Positions 53,227 to 62,152 of a DNA stretch of 64,000 nucleotides are shown one piece after another (position 1 is the stretch's first letter; every line of letters starts with the position of its first letter). A model generated the notes under the pieces. That model was given only the letters and a program-made list of their open reading frames with translations. It made no database searches and was not told the DNA's origin. Origin of the DNA: Phycisphaerae bacterium (GTDB lineage: Bacteria; Planctomycetota; Phycisphaerae; UBA1845); assembly GCA_013360585.1 (NCBI GenBank), contig JABWBH010000009.1, positions 1-64,000 of the forward strand, read 5' to 3'. Both the position numbers and the translations under genes were made by a program.

Positions 53227-54795
53227 CTACCGGGCGATTTCGATCGCCCGCAGCTCGCGAAGGACGGTAACGCGGATTTCTCCCGGATAGGTCATCTCGG
53301 CTTCGATGCGGCGGGCGATGTCGCGAGAGATGCGCGCCGCGTCGTCGTCGCTGACCTTCTTGGCGTCGACGATGACGCGGATTTCGCGGCCGGCCTGGAT
53401 CGCGAACGCCTCTTTCACGCCGTCATGCGCGGTGGCGATCGCCTCGAACTGCTGGAGGCGCTGGATGTAGCGTTCGAGCGACTCGCGCCGGCTTCCGGGG
53501 CGGGCGGCGCTGATCGCATCGGCGGCCATCACGATCGGCGTATACGGGCTGATCGACTCGACGTCCCCGTGATGCCCCTCGATCGCGTTAAGGACTTCCG
53601 GGCGCTCGTTCAGCTTGCGGCAGATGTCCGCGCCGATCTTCGGATGCCCGCCCTCCAGCTCATCATGATCGACGGCCTTGCCGATGTCGTGCAGCAGACC
53701 GCAGCGCCGCGCCAGCTTCCCGTCCAGCCCGAGTTCGTCGGCGATGACCTGGCACAGGTAGGCGACCTCGACGCTGTGGCGCAGAACGTTCTGCCCGTAA
53801 CTGGTGCGGAACTTGAGCCGCCCGATCAACTCGATCTGCCTCGGGTGCAGGCCGGTGATCTTCGTTTCCATCGCAGCCTGCTTCCCCGTCTCGACAATCT
53901 CCCGATCCACCTCCTTGGACACCTGCGTGAAGAGCTCTTCGATGCGTCCCGGCTGAATGCGCCCGTCCTGGATCAGACGCTCGAGCGTGACCCGGGCCTT
54001 GTACAGGCGGACAGGGTCGAACGCGCTGACCTCGACGACCCCCGGCGTGTCATCCACGATCACGTCCACGCCCGTGACTTTCTCGAACGCGCGGATGTTC
54101 CGCCCTTCCCGACCGATCACTCGCCCCTTCATGTCGTCCGAGGGGATCGCCACCGTGGCGACGGTCGCCTCGGACGTGTGCTCCGCGGCGTAGCGCTGGA
54201 TCGCGGTGAGGATGACGTCGCGGGATTTCTCCTTCGCCTCCTCCTTGGCCTGCTCGATGGCGTTGCGGACGATCGTCGCCTGCTCGAGGGCAAGGTCGTG
54301 CTCGAGCTGGCGGAAAAGCAACTGCCTCGCCTCGTCCGGACTGATGCCCGAGATCTGGTGGAGCTTGCGGCGAGACTCGTCGGCGAGCCGCTCCAGCTCG
54401 GCCTCCCGCTCCTTCATCGAAGCCTCTTTCGCCGCGATGGTCGCCTCGAGCTGCTCGATCTTCCGCTCCTTCATCGAGAGCGTGTCCATCTTGCGCTCGA
54501 AGTTGTCCTCCCGCTTGGCGAGGCGCTTCTCCGTCTCCTTCAGTTCGCGTCGCGTCTCGTTGGACTCCGCCTCGAACTGCTCCCGGCGCTTGAGGTACTC
54601 GCCTTGCGCGTCGACTTCGGCGGTCTTGCGCGTCTGCTCGGCCTCCGCACGGGCCTCTTCGAGAAGACGCTGAGACTCCGCCCGCGCCTGATTCAGTCCC
54701 CGCTGACCCCGGACGCGGAAGTAGACGATCAGCCCCGTCGCGCCCGCGACGGCCCCGATCAACCCGCCCAGCACCCACTCCACGCTCGCCAGCAT
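53227..54795 (-). CDS. rny: ribonuclease Y
   Basis: Membrane-anchored endonuclease that starts mRNA decay. 522 residues: N-terminal membrane helix (about 7-27), a long coiled coil (30-190), a KH domain with VIGREGRNIRAFEK (about 226-239), and an HD domain with the metal residues in LRHSVEVAYL and LLHDIGKAVDHD. The length and order of domains are those of RNase Y. It is a single gene, with about 800 bp of gene-free DNA before it. Confidence 0.96.
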   Translation of the reverse strand: MLASVEWVLGGLIGAVAGATGLIVYFRVRGQRGLNQARAESQRLLEEARAEAEQTRKTAEVDAQGEYLKRREQFEAESNETRRELKETEKRLAKREDNFERKMDTLSMKERKIEQLEATIAAKEASMKEREAELERLADESRRKLHQISGISPDEARQLLFRQLEHDLALEQATIVRNAIEQAKEEAKEKSRDVILTAIQRYAAEHTSEATVATVAIPSDDMKGRVIGREGRNIRAFEKVTGVDVIVDDTPGVVEVSAFDPVRLYKARVTLERLIQDGRIQPGRIEELFTQVSKEVDREIVETGKQAAMETKITGLHPRQIELIGRLKFRTSYGQNVLRHSVEVAYLCQVIADELGLDGKLARRCGLLHDIGKAVDHDELEGGHPKIGADICRKLNERPEVLNAIEGHHGDVESISPYTPIVMAADAISAARPGSRRESLERYIQRLQQFEAIATAHDGVKEAFAIQAGREIRVIVDAKKVSDDDAARISRDIARRIEAEMTYPGEIRVTVLRELRAIEIAR

Positions 54796-55591
54796 CCCCG
54801 CATCCCCCCGGCGCGGCGCCTCGCCGCACGCAAGTTCACGACGCTGTTGCAGACCGAACCGCGCCCGTCAGAAAGCGGGGCTTTTTCCGGTCGATCGCAC
54901 GGTCTTCAACAACCGACAAACGCAGCCGGGAGCAACTCGAGAGATCAACGGAGCCGAAACCCGCCCGCCGTCTCAAGCCGACGGGCCGGAATCCAACGTG
55001 GGCGCGTGCGAGGGAACCTCAGGGCGATGCAAAACGTGAAACCCCGGCGGATCGGGCGCGCATCCGCACCCCCGTCCACGACAAACGCGACACGAACGCC
55101 CCGAAGGCGGCACGCATCGCCCCGTCGTGCGGACCCCACCCCGGCAAACCCGCGACCGACACAGGAACCACGTCCCCGCATCGACCGCGCACCGCCGCGG
55201 TCAGACCCGCGATCAACGCCAGCACCACAGACAACAGGAAATTCACGTTCAGCGTCTCAAAGTCGTCAGTCCGAACCACCCAGGCCGCTTTCTGCCTCGG
55301 CGACTTTCATCCCGACAACACAAATACCGACTCGCAACGCACCCACGGATGTCGACGGTCTCCGCAACGACACGCCCTAGCGCGATCGCCCGACCCGCCG
55401 CACAAGGACCGACCCCAACGCCCGTCCTGATCTTTCAAACCTCCACGGACTGCGCGATCAACATCACCCTGTCATCGTAAGGCATTTGCCCCGCCTGTCA
55501 ACCCGGTCGCCGCAGATATTGCCTCGCCGCCTTACCCCGCAGACCGCGCCACGATATCCGCCGGTCCGTCCCAACCCCCCTTCCGGAAGCG
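54796..55591. other. 800-bp gene-free stretch upstream of RNase Y
   Basis: No reliable gene. The frame at 55019-55279 (minus) would give an 86-residue peptide with one hydrophobic helix (VNFLLSVVLALIAGL), but no ribosome site supports it. No known RNA family was seen. Confidence 0.4.
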
Positions 55592-56485
55592 TCAGAACAC
55601 GTACATCTTCATGCAGAACACGCTGCCTCCGGACTTCATGAACTCCGACGTGTCGACCTCAACCACCTTCAGCCCGCGACTCCGCAACGCCTCAACCGTC
55701 CGCGGATTGCCGCGATGAATTACAACATGCGTCCCCGCGATCGCCGTCGCGTTGCACGCAAACCCCCGGAGCGCTTCCGCCTCGTCGCACTCGATCACGT
55801 CCTTGAACACCGCCCGGATCAGGCCTATCCCGGCCTCATCGAACGCACCCGGATAAACCAGCGCGGTTTCCTCGTTGATGGCGCAGAAGCTGGTGTCCAG
55901 GTGGTAAAAATGCTCCGAGTGCAGCGCGAGCCGCAGCACCGGCGCCCCGAACATGTCGCTCACCGCGTCATACACCTCAGGATCCGTGCGATATCCGTAA
56001 CCCCCCCAGATCAACGATCGTCCCGGGTGCCAGATCGCGTCGCCGCTGCCCTCGAAGTACTCCTCGCCCGGCAGATGCATCACCTCATACCCCCGACGCT
56101 CGAACCACGCCGCAAACGCCGGAACCTCCCGTCGACGCGACGCATGCCGCATCTGGCTCGCCACGCACACCCGCTGACCTCCGGCATCCAGCCCCGCCAG
56201 CGTCTGATTCGCGCAGAACACCATGTCTTCGCAATCTTCCAGCGGTTCGATCGCTTCGACGGTCGCCCCGCACGCGATGAAGGCTTCCCGCAGCGCGTGC
56301 CACTGTCGCTCCGCCAGCTCAAAATCCACCGTTCCGGCGTGTCCGGCCATGTGAGGGTTCTTCACGTCCACCACGTCGAAGTACGTCGGCGGACACATCA
56401 GCAACGTCCGCGGCAGAGGCTGCGGATCGCATGAGGCTGCAAAGCCCGCCGGAATCTGCGCCGCCGAGTCGAATACTTCGGACAT
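55592..56485 (-). CDS. dimethylarginine dimethylaminohydrolase-family amidinotransferase/hydrolase
   Basis: 297 residues of the guanidine-modifying superfamily. Active-site motifs: CEDMVFCANQTL, YFEGSGDAIWH, the His in FYHLDTSFCAI, and the nucleophile Cys291 in GGSVFCMK near the C-terminus. This family removes the amidino group from methylated arginine or from arginine itself. The neighbours give no clue to the substrate. Confidence 0.9.
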   Translation of the reverse strand: MSEVFDSAAQIPAGFAASCDPQPLPRTLLMCPPTYFDVVDVKNPHMAGHAGTVDFELAERQWHALREAFIACGATVEAIEPLEDCEDMVFCANQTLAGLDAGGQRVCVASQMRHASRRREVPAFAAWFERRGYEVMHLPGEEYFEGSGDAIWHPGRSLIWGGYGYRTDPEVYDAVSDMFGAPVLRLALHSEHFYHLDTSFCAINEETALVYPGAFDEAGIGLIRAVFKDVIECDEAEALRGFACNATAIAGTHVVIHRGNPRTVEALRSRGLKVVEVDTSEFMKSGGSVFCMKMYVF

Positions 56486-56489
56486 GGTT

Positions 56490-56544
56490 TCTCCTTGTCA
56501 GTCGCCCGCGCTTGTCACGCACCCGCGCTTGGCACACGCCCGCG
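56490..56544. repeat. imperfect short repeats, CGCCCGCG and CACGCACCCGCG types
   Basis: The words CCCGCGCTTG, CCCGCGCTTGG and CCCGCGAAAGC follow each other at 17-18 bp spacing, each ending in CAC or similar. Intergenic and possibly decayed. Confidence 0.35.
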
Positions 56545-56563
56545 AAAGCTCACGACACAAACC

Positions 56564-56590
56564 CGGATCACGGACCTCCGGTCCGCACCC
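56564..56590. repeat. TCC-loop hairpin element, clearest copy
   Basis: ACGGACCTCCGGTCCGC has a 6-bp perfect stem CGGACC/GGTCCG with loop TCC, followed by ACCC and preceded by GGATC. It lies between the DDAH-like and cysteine-cluster genes. Confidence 0.65.
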
Positions 56591-56665
56591 CCGAACCCCC
56601 GATCCGCACACCGGAGCGGAACCCCGCACACGGACGCGAACGCGGGCCGCTTGCTGCGCGCCACT

Positions 56666-57940
56666 CTACGTCACCAGCGCGTACGCCTCCACCAGTCCCG
56701 GCAGCGCCCCCGTCCGCGCCAGGTATCTCAGCCGCATCTTCTCCGTGCGTGTCCCCAGCACAGGCGAACGCGTCGCGGAGCGATCCAGCATCCGCAGCGC
56801 CTCGAAAGCGTCGTCATACGTGATCGCCGCGCGACCCTGCGCCGCCGCCCGATGCCGCGCCAGGTACCCCCACGCCGCCGCCGACGCCCACAGCGCCAGC
56901 AGCCCGTCCACCACCGGCCAGTCATAATATCCCGCCCCGAACACCGACCGGCTCGCCACCCGCCCCGTCAGGTATCGTCGTGCCAGATCTTCAATCCGCT
57001 CGGTTTCATTCGGGTCATCCGCCGCCCGCACGGCGTCAACTTGATCGAAGGCCACGCCCGAGGGCAATCCGTGCGTCGCGGGCACGTCTCCGCGACCGCG
57101 CCGGAATCTCCCGGCATCCCGCAGGTGCCGGAAGCGCAGCCCGAACCGCCGGACGAACCCCGCGCGAAGCTCATGAATCGTGGCATGCGCGGCGAACGCA
57201 TATACCAGTTGACGCAGCATCGCCCTTGCCCGCGGTGAGACAGACGCCTTCGTCCGGCTCCCTCCCGGCGTCGCCGAAAACAACAGTTCGCTCAACTCGT
57301 CAAAACGTTCCACGCCGACACGATCAAGCCGCGCCTCCGCGAGCGTCGTCGCCACTTCCGCCGCCCGCCGCAGCACCCACGTCAGCGGCTCATCCCGCGC
57401 ATCCAGCATGCGCAGCAAACGCTCGGTCAGGCGCTGAGTCTGAATCTCGCTGAGGCGGTCCGACCCGGTCAGGCGCGGGACATCCTCTCGCCACGCCAGG
57501 TGCGGCAGCGCACCGACCAGCTCGCCCAGAAAAGGACGATGCTTCGCCAGCGCCTCACCCCGCGACCCGGCCGCGCTCGGACAGTCGAAACGCAACGCCA
57601 CCCGCCAGCCCTGCGGCACAGGCCGGACCGTGAAAGGATAGATGCGGCACGCCAGCGGCTTGGCCTGCTCACCGAACCGCGCGTGGATCCGGCAGAGGTT
57701 TGTCTCCCGGTCCAGAAAAACACAGGCGCCGTCGGCGTGCTTGTTGAGCACCGTCGATCGCCCGAGGCGCACATAAGGCTCGATGCCGAGTTCCCCCCGC
57801 CAGTCCTGACGATCGATCCGCGCCCGCTCCTCGGCGCTGAGATGTCCGACGAGGTCGTAGCAGCATCGCCCGCACGTGTGACAGGACCATCGCTGCCCGG
57901 GGATCTGTGGCATCAGGATCGGCAGCGGTGTCGTCGACAT
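56666..57940 (-). CDS. YkgJ-family cysteine-cluster protein
   Basis: 424 residues from ATG 57940. The N-terminal third has the metal-cluster motif CHTCGRCCY, then CVFLDRETNLCRIHARFG and CRIYPFTV, which together resemble zinc- or iron-sulfur-binding YkgJ proteins and flagellin lysine N-methylases. The rest is helical and Arg-rich without known motif. A methyltransferase role is possible by family similarity but not shown. The longer start at 57976 has no support. Confidence 0.85.
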   Translation of the reverse strand: MSTTPLPILMPQIPGQRWSCHTCGRCCYDLVGHLSAEERARIDRQDWRGELGIEPYVRLGRSTVLNKHADGACVFLDRETNLCRIHARFGEQAKPLACRIYPFTVRPVPQGWRVALRFDCPSAAGSRGEALAKHRPFLGELVGALPHLAWREDVPRLTGSDRLSEIQTQRLTERLLRMLDARDEPLTWVLRRAAEVATTLAEARLDRVGVERFDELSELLFSATPGGSRTKASVSPRARAMLRQLVYAFAAHATIHELRAGFVRRFGLRFRHLRDAGRFRRGRGDVPATHGLPSGVAFDQVDAVRAADDPNETERIEDLARRYLTGRVASRSVFGAGYYDWPVVDGLLALWASAAAWGYLARHRAAAQGRAAITYDDAFEALRMLDRSATRSPVLGTRTEKMRLRYLARTGALPGLVEAYALVT

Positions 57941-57976
57941 CCGGCGGATTCTCCCACCTGAATTCCTCCCCGCCAA

Positions 57977-58364
57977 CCGCGCGGCGGACCGTCTTACCCG
58001 ACTCGCGCGCGTTCGTAAGCGCCCCTGCTCCCTTTACAGCTCGTTGAGAAAGGGTGGCGCGTCCCTCCAGAACGCGCATTTCACCGAGAGAAACCGGCGT
58101 CACAAAGACCGATCGTGAGTTCCTCAACGAGCGGTTAACCGAACCTCGCCCGCCAGCCCTTGAAATCGCGCAGCGCTGTCAAGGGTAAGGAATCGCTCCG
58201 GTCCCTTCAGGACGCCGCCGCATCCCTGCATCTGTGTGCGGTCCAGCGAATTGAGGCCCGACCTGCCCGTGTTCCCCCTGCTTGATACCGCCCCCGCCGC
58301 GGCTAGAATCCACGCCGTTCAGCGGACGGGGGCACTGGATTCCCCCGCTTTTCCGCCTGACCGG
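57977..58364. other. 388-bp gap before tRNA-Val holding a nested hairpin structure
   Basis: No gene seen. Between 58039 and 58132 a 10-bp inverted repeat (GCTCGTTGAG with CTCAACGAGC) encloses a second hairpin (GCGCGT with ACGCGC). It might be a structured RNA or a processing site for the tRNA transcript. Confidence 0.4.
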
Positions 58365-58438
58365 GGGCGATTAGCTCAGTTGGTTAGAGCGTTCGGATCA
58401 CACCCGAGAGGTCGCAGGTTCGAGTCCTGCATCGCCCA
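58365..58438 (+). tRNA. tRNA-Val (anticodon CAC)
   Basis: A complete cloverleaf: acceptor GGGCGAT/ATCGCCC (58365-58371, 58431-58437), D-stem GCTC/GAGC, anticodon stem TTCGG/CCGAG with loop ATCACAC and anticodon CAC at 58399-58401, T-stem GCAGG/CCTGC with TTCGAGT. The discriminator is A. CCA is not encoded. It reads GTG codons. Confidence 0.97.
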
Positions 58439-58588
58439 CTATCGACGGCGCCCAGCGAGCCGCGGACTTCGGTTCCCGAGGGAGCGGCGCCTGCCAGGCG
58501 AGGACTTCGACCGGCGCGGCGGCGAACCCGTGCGATCCCGAATCCCTCGCCTCGCTGCATGAGCCCGGCGTTTCCGAAGGATGCACCT

Positions 58589-59200
58589 ATGACAACCGAA
58601 AGACCGACTTTCGACCCCCGCATCGACGCCTACATCGCCAAGTCTGCCGATTTTGCCCCGCCGATCCTCACCTACCTTCGCCAGGTCGTGCATGAAGGCT
58701 GCCCGAACGTCACGGAAACCCTCAAATGGCGCACGCCCGCCTTCGAATACAAAGGCCTCCTTTGCGGCATGGCCGCGTTCAAGCGGCATTGCACCTTCGG
58801 CTTCTGGAAGCACGCCTTGGTGCTGGGAGATGAAGCGGCGGCGGGCGAAGCGATGGGCCAGTTCGGCCGCATCACGAAGCTCTCCGACCTCCCATCCAGG
58901 CGCGTGCTGCTCTCCTACGTGCGCAAAGCCGCGAAGCTCAACGACGACGGCGTCAAAATCCCGCGCCCGCCGCGCGGCGCCCGCAGGAAGCTCCGCACCC
59001 CGCCCGACCTCGCCGCCGCCCTCAGGAAGAACAAAACCGCCGCCGCCCGCTTCGCCGACTTCAGTCCCTCCCACCGCAACGAGTACATCGAGTGGATCAC
59101 CGAGGCGAAAGCCCCGGAAACCCGCCGCCGCCGCCTGACCACCGCCATCGAGTGGATCGCCGAGGGAAAAGGGCGGAACTGGAAGTATCAGCGGAAGTGA
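58589..59200 (+). CDS. YdeI/DUF1801-like protein
   Basis: 203 residues from ATG 58589, with AAGGA 8 bp upstream. The N-terminal domain (about 5-120) has the DUF1801-like pattern TYLRQVVHEGCPNVTETLKW and FEYKGLLCGMAAFK. The C-terminal Arg-rich part has the YdeI/OmdA features RTPPDLAAALRKNK and SPSHRNEYIEWI. The family is common but has no set function. It is probably cytoplasmic. Confidence 0.88.
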   Translation: MTTERPTFDPRIDAYIAKSADFAPPILTYLRQVVHEGCPNVTETLKWRTPAFEYKGLLCGMAAFKRHCTFGFWKHALVLGDEAAAGEAMGQFGRITKLSDLPSRRVLLSYVRKAAKLNDDGVKIPRPPRGARRKLRTPPDLAAALRKNKTAAARFADFSPSHRNEYIEWITEAKAPETRRRRLTTAIEWIAEGKGRNWKYQRK

Positions 59201-59640
59201 GAGCGGCAAGAAAGATGATCTCGGATATTCGCAAGGCTCATGAGTTTTTGTTGATCCCCGGGTCGTTCGGCTGCATCAAAAGGGTGTGAAGAGATGTACG
59301 ACCCTCGGCGCCTCGGCCGGGACCGCTCCGTCCGCTGCCGGTCGCGCGACCGCCAGGCGATCCGACGTTTGCGGTGTTCCAGATTCCGCGCTTCACTTCG
59401 GTTCGCTCGGAAGGCCTCCTCGCGGCAAAAAAGAACTCGTGTTCACACGTCCCTCTTTACCCGCAAAACAAGGCATGTCGGGCTTTTCTGTCAAATCGCT
59501 GGAGAATTCACGTTTGAACAGAGCCGGGGTGAACCGCGCGTGAAACTGAGCCTGACTCGTTATGACAATGCTCTCGTCTCCGCCGGAAACCGCGACGGGC
59601 GGCTTCGCCGGGACGGAACCCCTCATCCGGAGGACCTTCG
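59201..59640. other. 440-bp gap, no gene recognised
   Basis: No gene or known RNA seen. The 3' part has a run of AT-richer DNA near 59490-59520. Confidence 0.35.
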
Positions 59641-60060
59641 ATGAAAGTCATGATCGTGTTGCTCGTGCTGATCGGGGCCGGGGTGTTCGCGGTGTATCAG
59701 TTCGGTGGGTACAGCACGCTCGATCCGTCGCAGCAGGGGCGCGACGCGCGGGCGGCGATCGCGCCGGGGATGACGTGGCAGGTCGTGGTGCAGACCGCGG
59801 GTGCACCAAAAGAGTTCGCGATCTACGTCGAAACCGGAAAGGACGCGCAGACGGGGACGCCCCTGGTGAAGCTCGGACCGCGCATGAAGTACAACGCGGA
59901 CAGTCTGGAGTCACGAGTGAAGAACGATCAGGTTCCGCACGGGTTTGTCTTCCCGTACCGGTTCAGCACGGAGGTGGCGTTTCAGGTCGAGTTTGACGAG
60001 TCGGGCGTCGTCGTCGGCGTGGACGACATGGTGACGCTCAACAAACTCCTCGACCGGTAA
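59641..60060 (+). CDS. small membrane-anchored protein, function unknown
   Basis: 139 residues. ATG 59641 has GGAGG 7 bp upstream. One N-terminal helix (MKVMIVLLVLIGAGVFAVYQF) is followed by a mixed soluble domain with GMTWQVVVQTAGAPKEF, RMKYNADSLESRV and FVFPYRFSTEVAFQVEFDES, possibly a single beta-sandwich like an OmlA/SmpA-type fold. No named family was recognised. Confidence 0.8.
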   Translation: MKVMIVLLVLIGAGVFAVYQFGGYSTLDPSQQGRDARAAIAPGMTWQVVVQTAGAPKEFAIYVETGKDAQTGTPLVKLGPRMKYNADSLESRVKNDQVPHGFVFPYRFSTEVAFQVEFDESGVVVGVDDMVTLNKLLDR

Positions 60061-60095
60061 ATCATGATCCACGGATGTGGATCGCCCTTCTGAGC

Positions 60096-60112
60096 CGCGG
60101 GCTTCAGCCCGC
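60096..60112. repeat. short hairpin GCGGGC-TTCA-GCCCGC
   Basis: A 6-bp perfect stem with TTCA loop just after the 59641 gene, without T-run. Related to the other dispersed hairpins. Confidence 0.4.
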
Positions 60113-60277
60113 GCGAACGTTTGAGATCCCGAACATTCGAGTCCCGACGGCGGCGGCGAACCGGCACCGCCGTCTCCGCCTGCACGAATGCGACGCGGAA
60201 GCAATGCGCCTCGGATCGGCATCACCGACTCAAGACCGTCCAGCGGAGCCGGTAAAGCGCGAGAACCGGAAAAGGGA

Positions 60278-60321
60278 CGGGCCGCGTTCGCCCTGTTCAG
60301 GCGACGCGGCCCGCTTTTTCG
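60278..60321. terminator. bidirectional terminator between convergent genes
   Basis: A long GC-rich stem (CGGGCCGCG with a bulge, 60278-60292 with 60300-60313) and a 7-base loop. On the plus strand CTTTTT follows, and on the minus strand TCCCTTTT follows, so it can serve both the 59641 gene and the RRM gene. Confidence 0.75.
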
Positions 60322-60368
60322 GTTTGCTGCAAGGTGGGCGCACCCGAAGGAGCGCTCGTCAGCGGCCG

Positions 60369-60755
60369 TTACATGCTGCGGCGGTAGCCGGAGTCGCGGT
60401 CGCGTCCGCCACGACCGCCGCCGTAACCGCCGCCGCCGCCTCCGCCGTAACCGCCGCCCCCGCCGCCGTAACCGCCGCGACCCCCGCCGCCCCCGCCGGG
60501 ACGCGACTCGCGCGGTTTGGCTTCGTTCACCGTCAGCGTCCGGCCCTTGTATTCAGAACCGTGCAACGCTTCGATGGCGGCCATCGCCGCATTGTCATCC
60601 TCCATCTCCACGAACCCGAACCCTTTGCTCTGTCCGGTGGCGCGGTCACTGATGACCTCGGCCGACCGGACGGCGCCGTGCTCGCCCAGCAATTGCTGAA
60701 GATCCGAGCTGCTGACGGAGTAGTTCAGGTTCCCCACATACAGACGCTTGCCCAC
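60369..60755 (-). CDS. glycine-rich RNA-recognition-motif protein
   Basis: 128 residues from GTG 60755, which has GGAG 8 bp upstream. A single RRM (about 3-80) with RNP2 RLYVGNLNY and RNP1 KGFGFVEM is followed by a Gly/Tyr/Arg-rich tail (RGGYGGGGGGYGGG). This is the layout of bacterial and cyanobacterial Rbp cold-shock-type proteins that bind RNA. A longer frame from 60920 lacks support. Confidence 0.93.
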   Translation of the reverse strand: MGKRLYVGNLNYSVSSSDLQQLLGEHGAVRSAEVISDRATGQSKGFGFVEMEDDNAAMAAIEALHGSEYKGRTLTVNEAKPRESRPGGGGGGRGGYGGGGGGYGGGGGGGYGGGRGGRDRDSGYRRSM

Positions 60756-61124
60756 AATCAAGACTCCTGCGAAACGGGGCGCAAGGACCCAATCTTTTTC
60801 TTTCCGGGCCGACAGGGAAAGTGGCCGACGCTCCGGCCAATAAGGGTGGAAGGGCATTCCAGGCAGTGCGATCGGAATGAACGTTCGAACAGCACGTACT
60901 CGCCTCGGGCCACGAACCAACCAACCGGGAGTTTATCGCCCCTTCAGGCCGATGTACAGCCCTTTTTCTGGAATCGTGGACGTGTTCGTTCTACCGGGCG
61001 GGTGGGGGTTGGCGCGTTCGATGAACCGGGACTTGCACTGCATCGGCCGAGGAGCCGGTCAGCGGACGAGGCCGTCAAGGGAATGCGTCAAAAACGTCCT
61101 GGCAAACGATATGTTGGGGGAGTT
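60756..61124. other. 370-bp gap upstream of the RRM gene
   Basis: No gene seen. It should hold the RRM promoter and a long leader, as cold-shock genes often have, but no -10/-35 pair could be fixed. Confidence 0.35.
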
Positions 61125-61538
61125 TCAGGCCGGGCCCGGATCCGCTGGGCGCACGGATTCGAGCAGTTCAGACAGGTATGCGCGATCCTCCGGGTTCAGA
61201 GGGGCCGCCAGATGCCAGAATCGGAGCACCCCTGATTCCGTGATCGTGCAGGTGCATTCGCGCCCGCTGGTCCACTTCAGGAAGAGGCGGTCCGTCCCGT
61301 GGGGGGGCGTCAGGATCGTGGCGACCTTCGCCTCGGCGCAGCGACCGAGGAACCACGCCTGAAACGCATTAACCTGTTGCGGATCGCCGATCCGGACCCA
61401 GCTTCCTTCCGGGGCGTCCGCTCTTTGAATCTGAAGATGCGTGATCTGATCGTTGGAAAAATCGACCGTGACCGGCGCCTCACGTCGGCAGGAGGGCGCC
61501 ACGGCGGTAAGCAGGATCAACACGACGCAACGGCTCAT
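61125..61538 (-). CDS. small exported protein, possible lipoprotein
   Basis: 137 residues from ATG 61538. A signal-like stretch (MSRCVVLILLTAVAPSC) ends at Cys17 with a weak lipobox. The body is short, mixed alpha/beta, with WVRIGDPQQVNAFQAWFLG and CAEAKVATILTPPHGTDRLF. No family was recognised. Confidence 0.75.
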   Translation of the reverse strand: MSRCVVLILLTAVAPSCRREAPVTVDFSNDQITHLQIQRADAPEGSWVRIGDPQQVNAFQAWFLGRCAEAKVATILTPPHGTDRLFLKWTSGRECTCTITESGVLRFWHLAAPLNPEDRAYLSELLESVRPADPGPA

Positions 61539-61630
61539 CCGGCGTACATCGGCGGAAGGCGCGTCGAAGGTTGAGGGCCGCACGGGCAGGCGGGCGCTGG
61601 TGTCGGGAGTTGCAGGTTGGTTGACATGAC

Positions 61631-61656
61631 GGATCGCGGATCTCCAGTCCGCACCC
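61631..61656. repeat. TCC-loop hairpin element, partly decayed copy
   Basis: GCGGATCTCCAGTCCGC keeps the outer stem and the TCC loop, with one inner mismatch, and the downstream ACCC. It lies between two minus-strand genes. Confidence 0.5.
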
Positions 61657-61800
61657 TGTGCGAAGCGAACCTCCAGGCTCCGTGATCGGCGGGGCAGCGC
61701 TGCGCGTCCCTGCTGAGCGGGATGATGCAGAGCTTCGCGGTCCCGGTAAGAGTTTCACTTCGTGGCGCTGCTCGCGGTTTGAGCGGCGGGTCTGCAAGGT

Positions 61801-62091
61801 CTACCCTGACGCTGCGGACAGACGGGCGATGCGGGTGGTGTCGTCAATGACCAGAAAGGTGATTTCGCCGTCGGCCTTGCGCAGTTTCAGACGGCCGAGC
61901 CAGTACCGGTCGTTTTTGCCGTGGGCGTACCAGCTCCCGGTGGGGCGTGCCTGCCAGTCTTCAACAAGTCCGACCACCTCGGCCTGATACGTACCGGCGC
62001 GGGTATGAACCGTCTGAATGACTCTGACGGGCGTTCCGGGGGGGAAATCCGCGGCGAATTTCTCAAGCATCGTTGTCGTCGTCTGCGTCAT
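61801..62091 (-). CDS. small soluble protein, function unknown
   Basis: 96 residues. An SH3-like or beta-barrel pattern is visible (GTPVRVIQTVHTRAG, YQAEVVGLVEDWQARPTG, YWLGRLKLRKADGEI, LVIDDTTRIARL). Such small proteins are frequent in planctomycetes. It has no signal peptide or clear family name. Confidence 0.75.
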   Translation of the reverse strand: MTQTTTTMLEKFAADFPPGTPVRVIQTVHTRAGTYQAEVVGLVEDWQARPTGSWYAHGKNDRYWLGRLKLRKADGEITFLVIDDTTRIARLSAASG

Positions 62092-62152
62092 AAGCGTGGC
62101 AAAGGCTTCCTCGTATGCCGTCGCGCCGCGGCGGATCGAGCTTCGGATTTAC

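Noticed and set aside
55019-55279. 86-codon frame with a hydrophobic helix
   Set aside because: No ribosome site, no family and a poor composition outside the helix; it may be chance.
53425-55380. 651-codon open frame on the plus strand
   Set aside because: Antisense to RNase Y, rich in Leu, Arg and Asp, with no domain.
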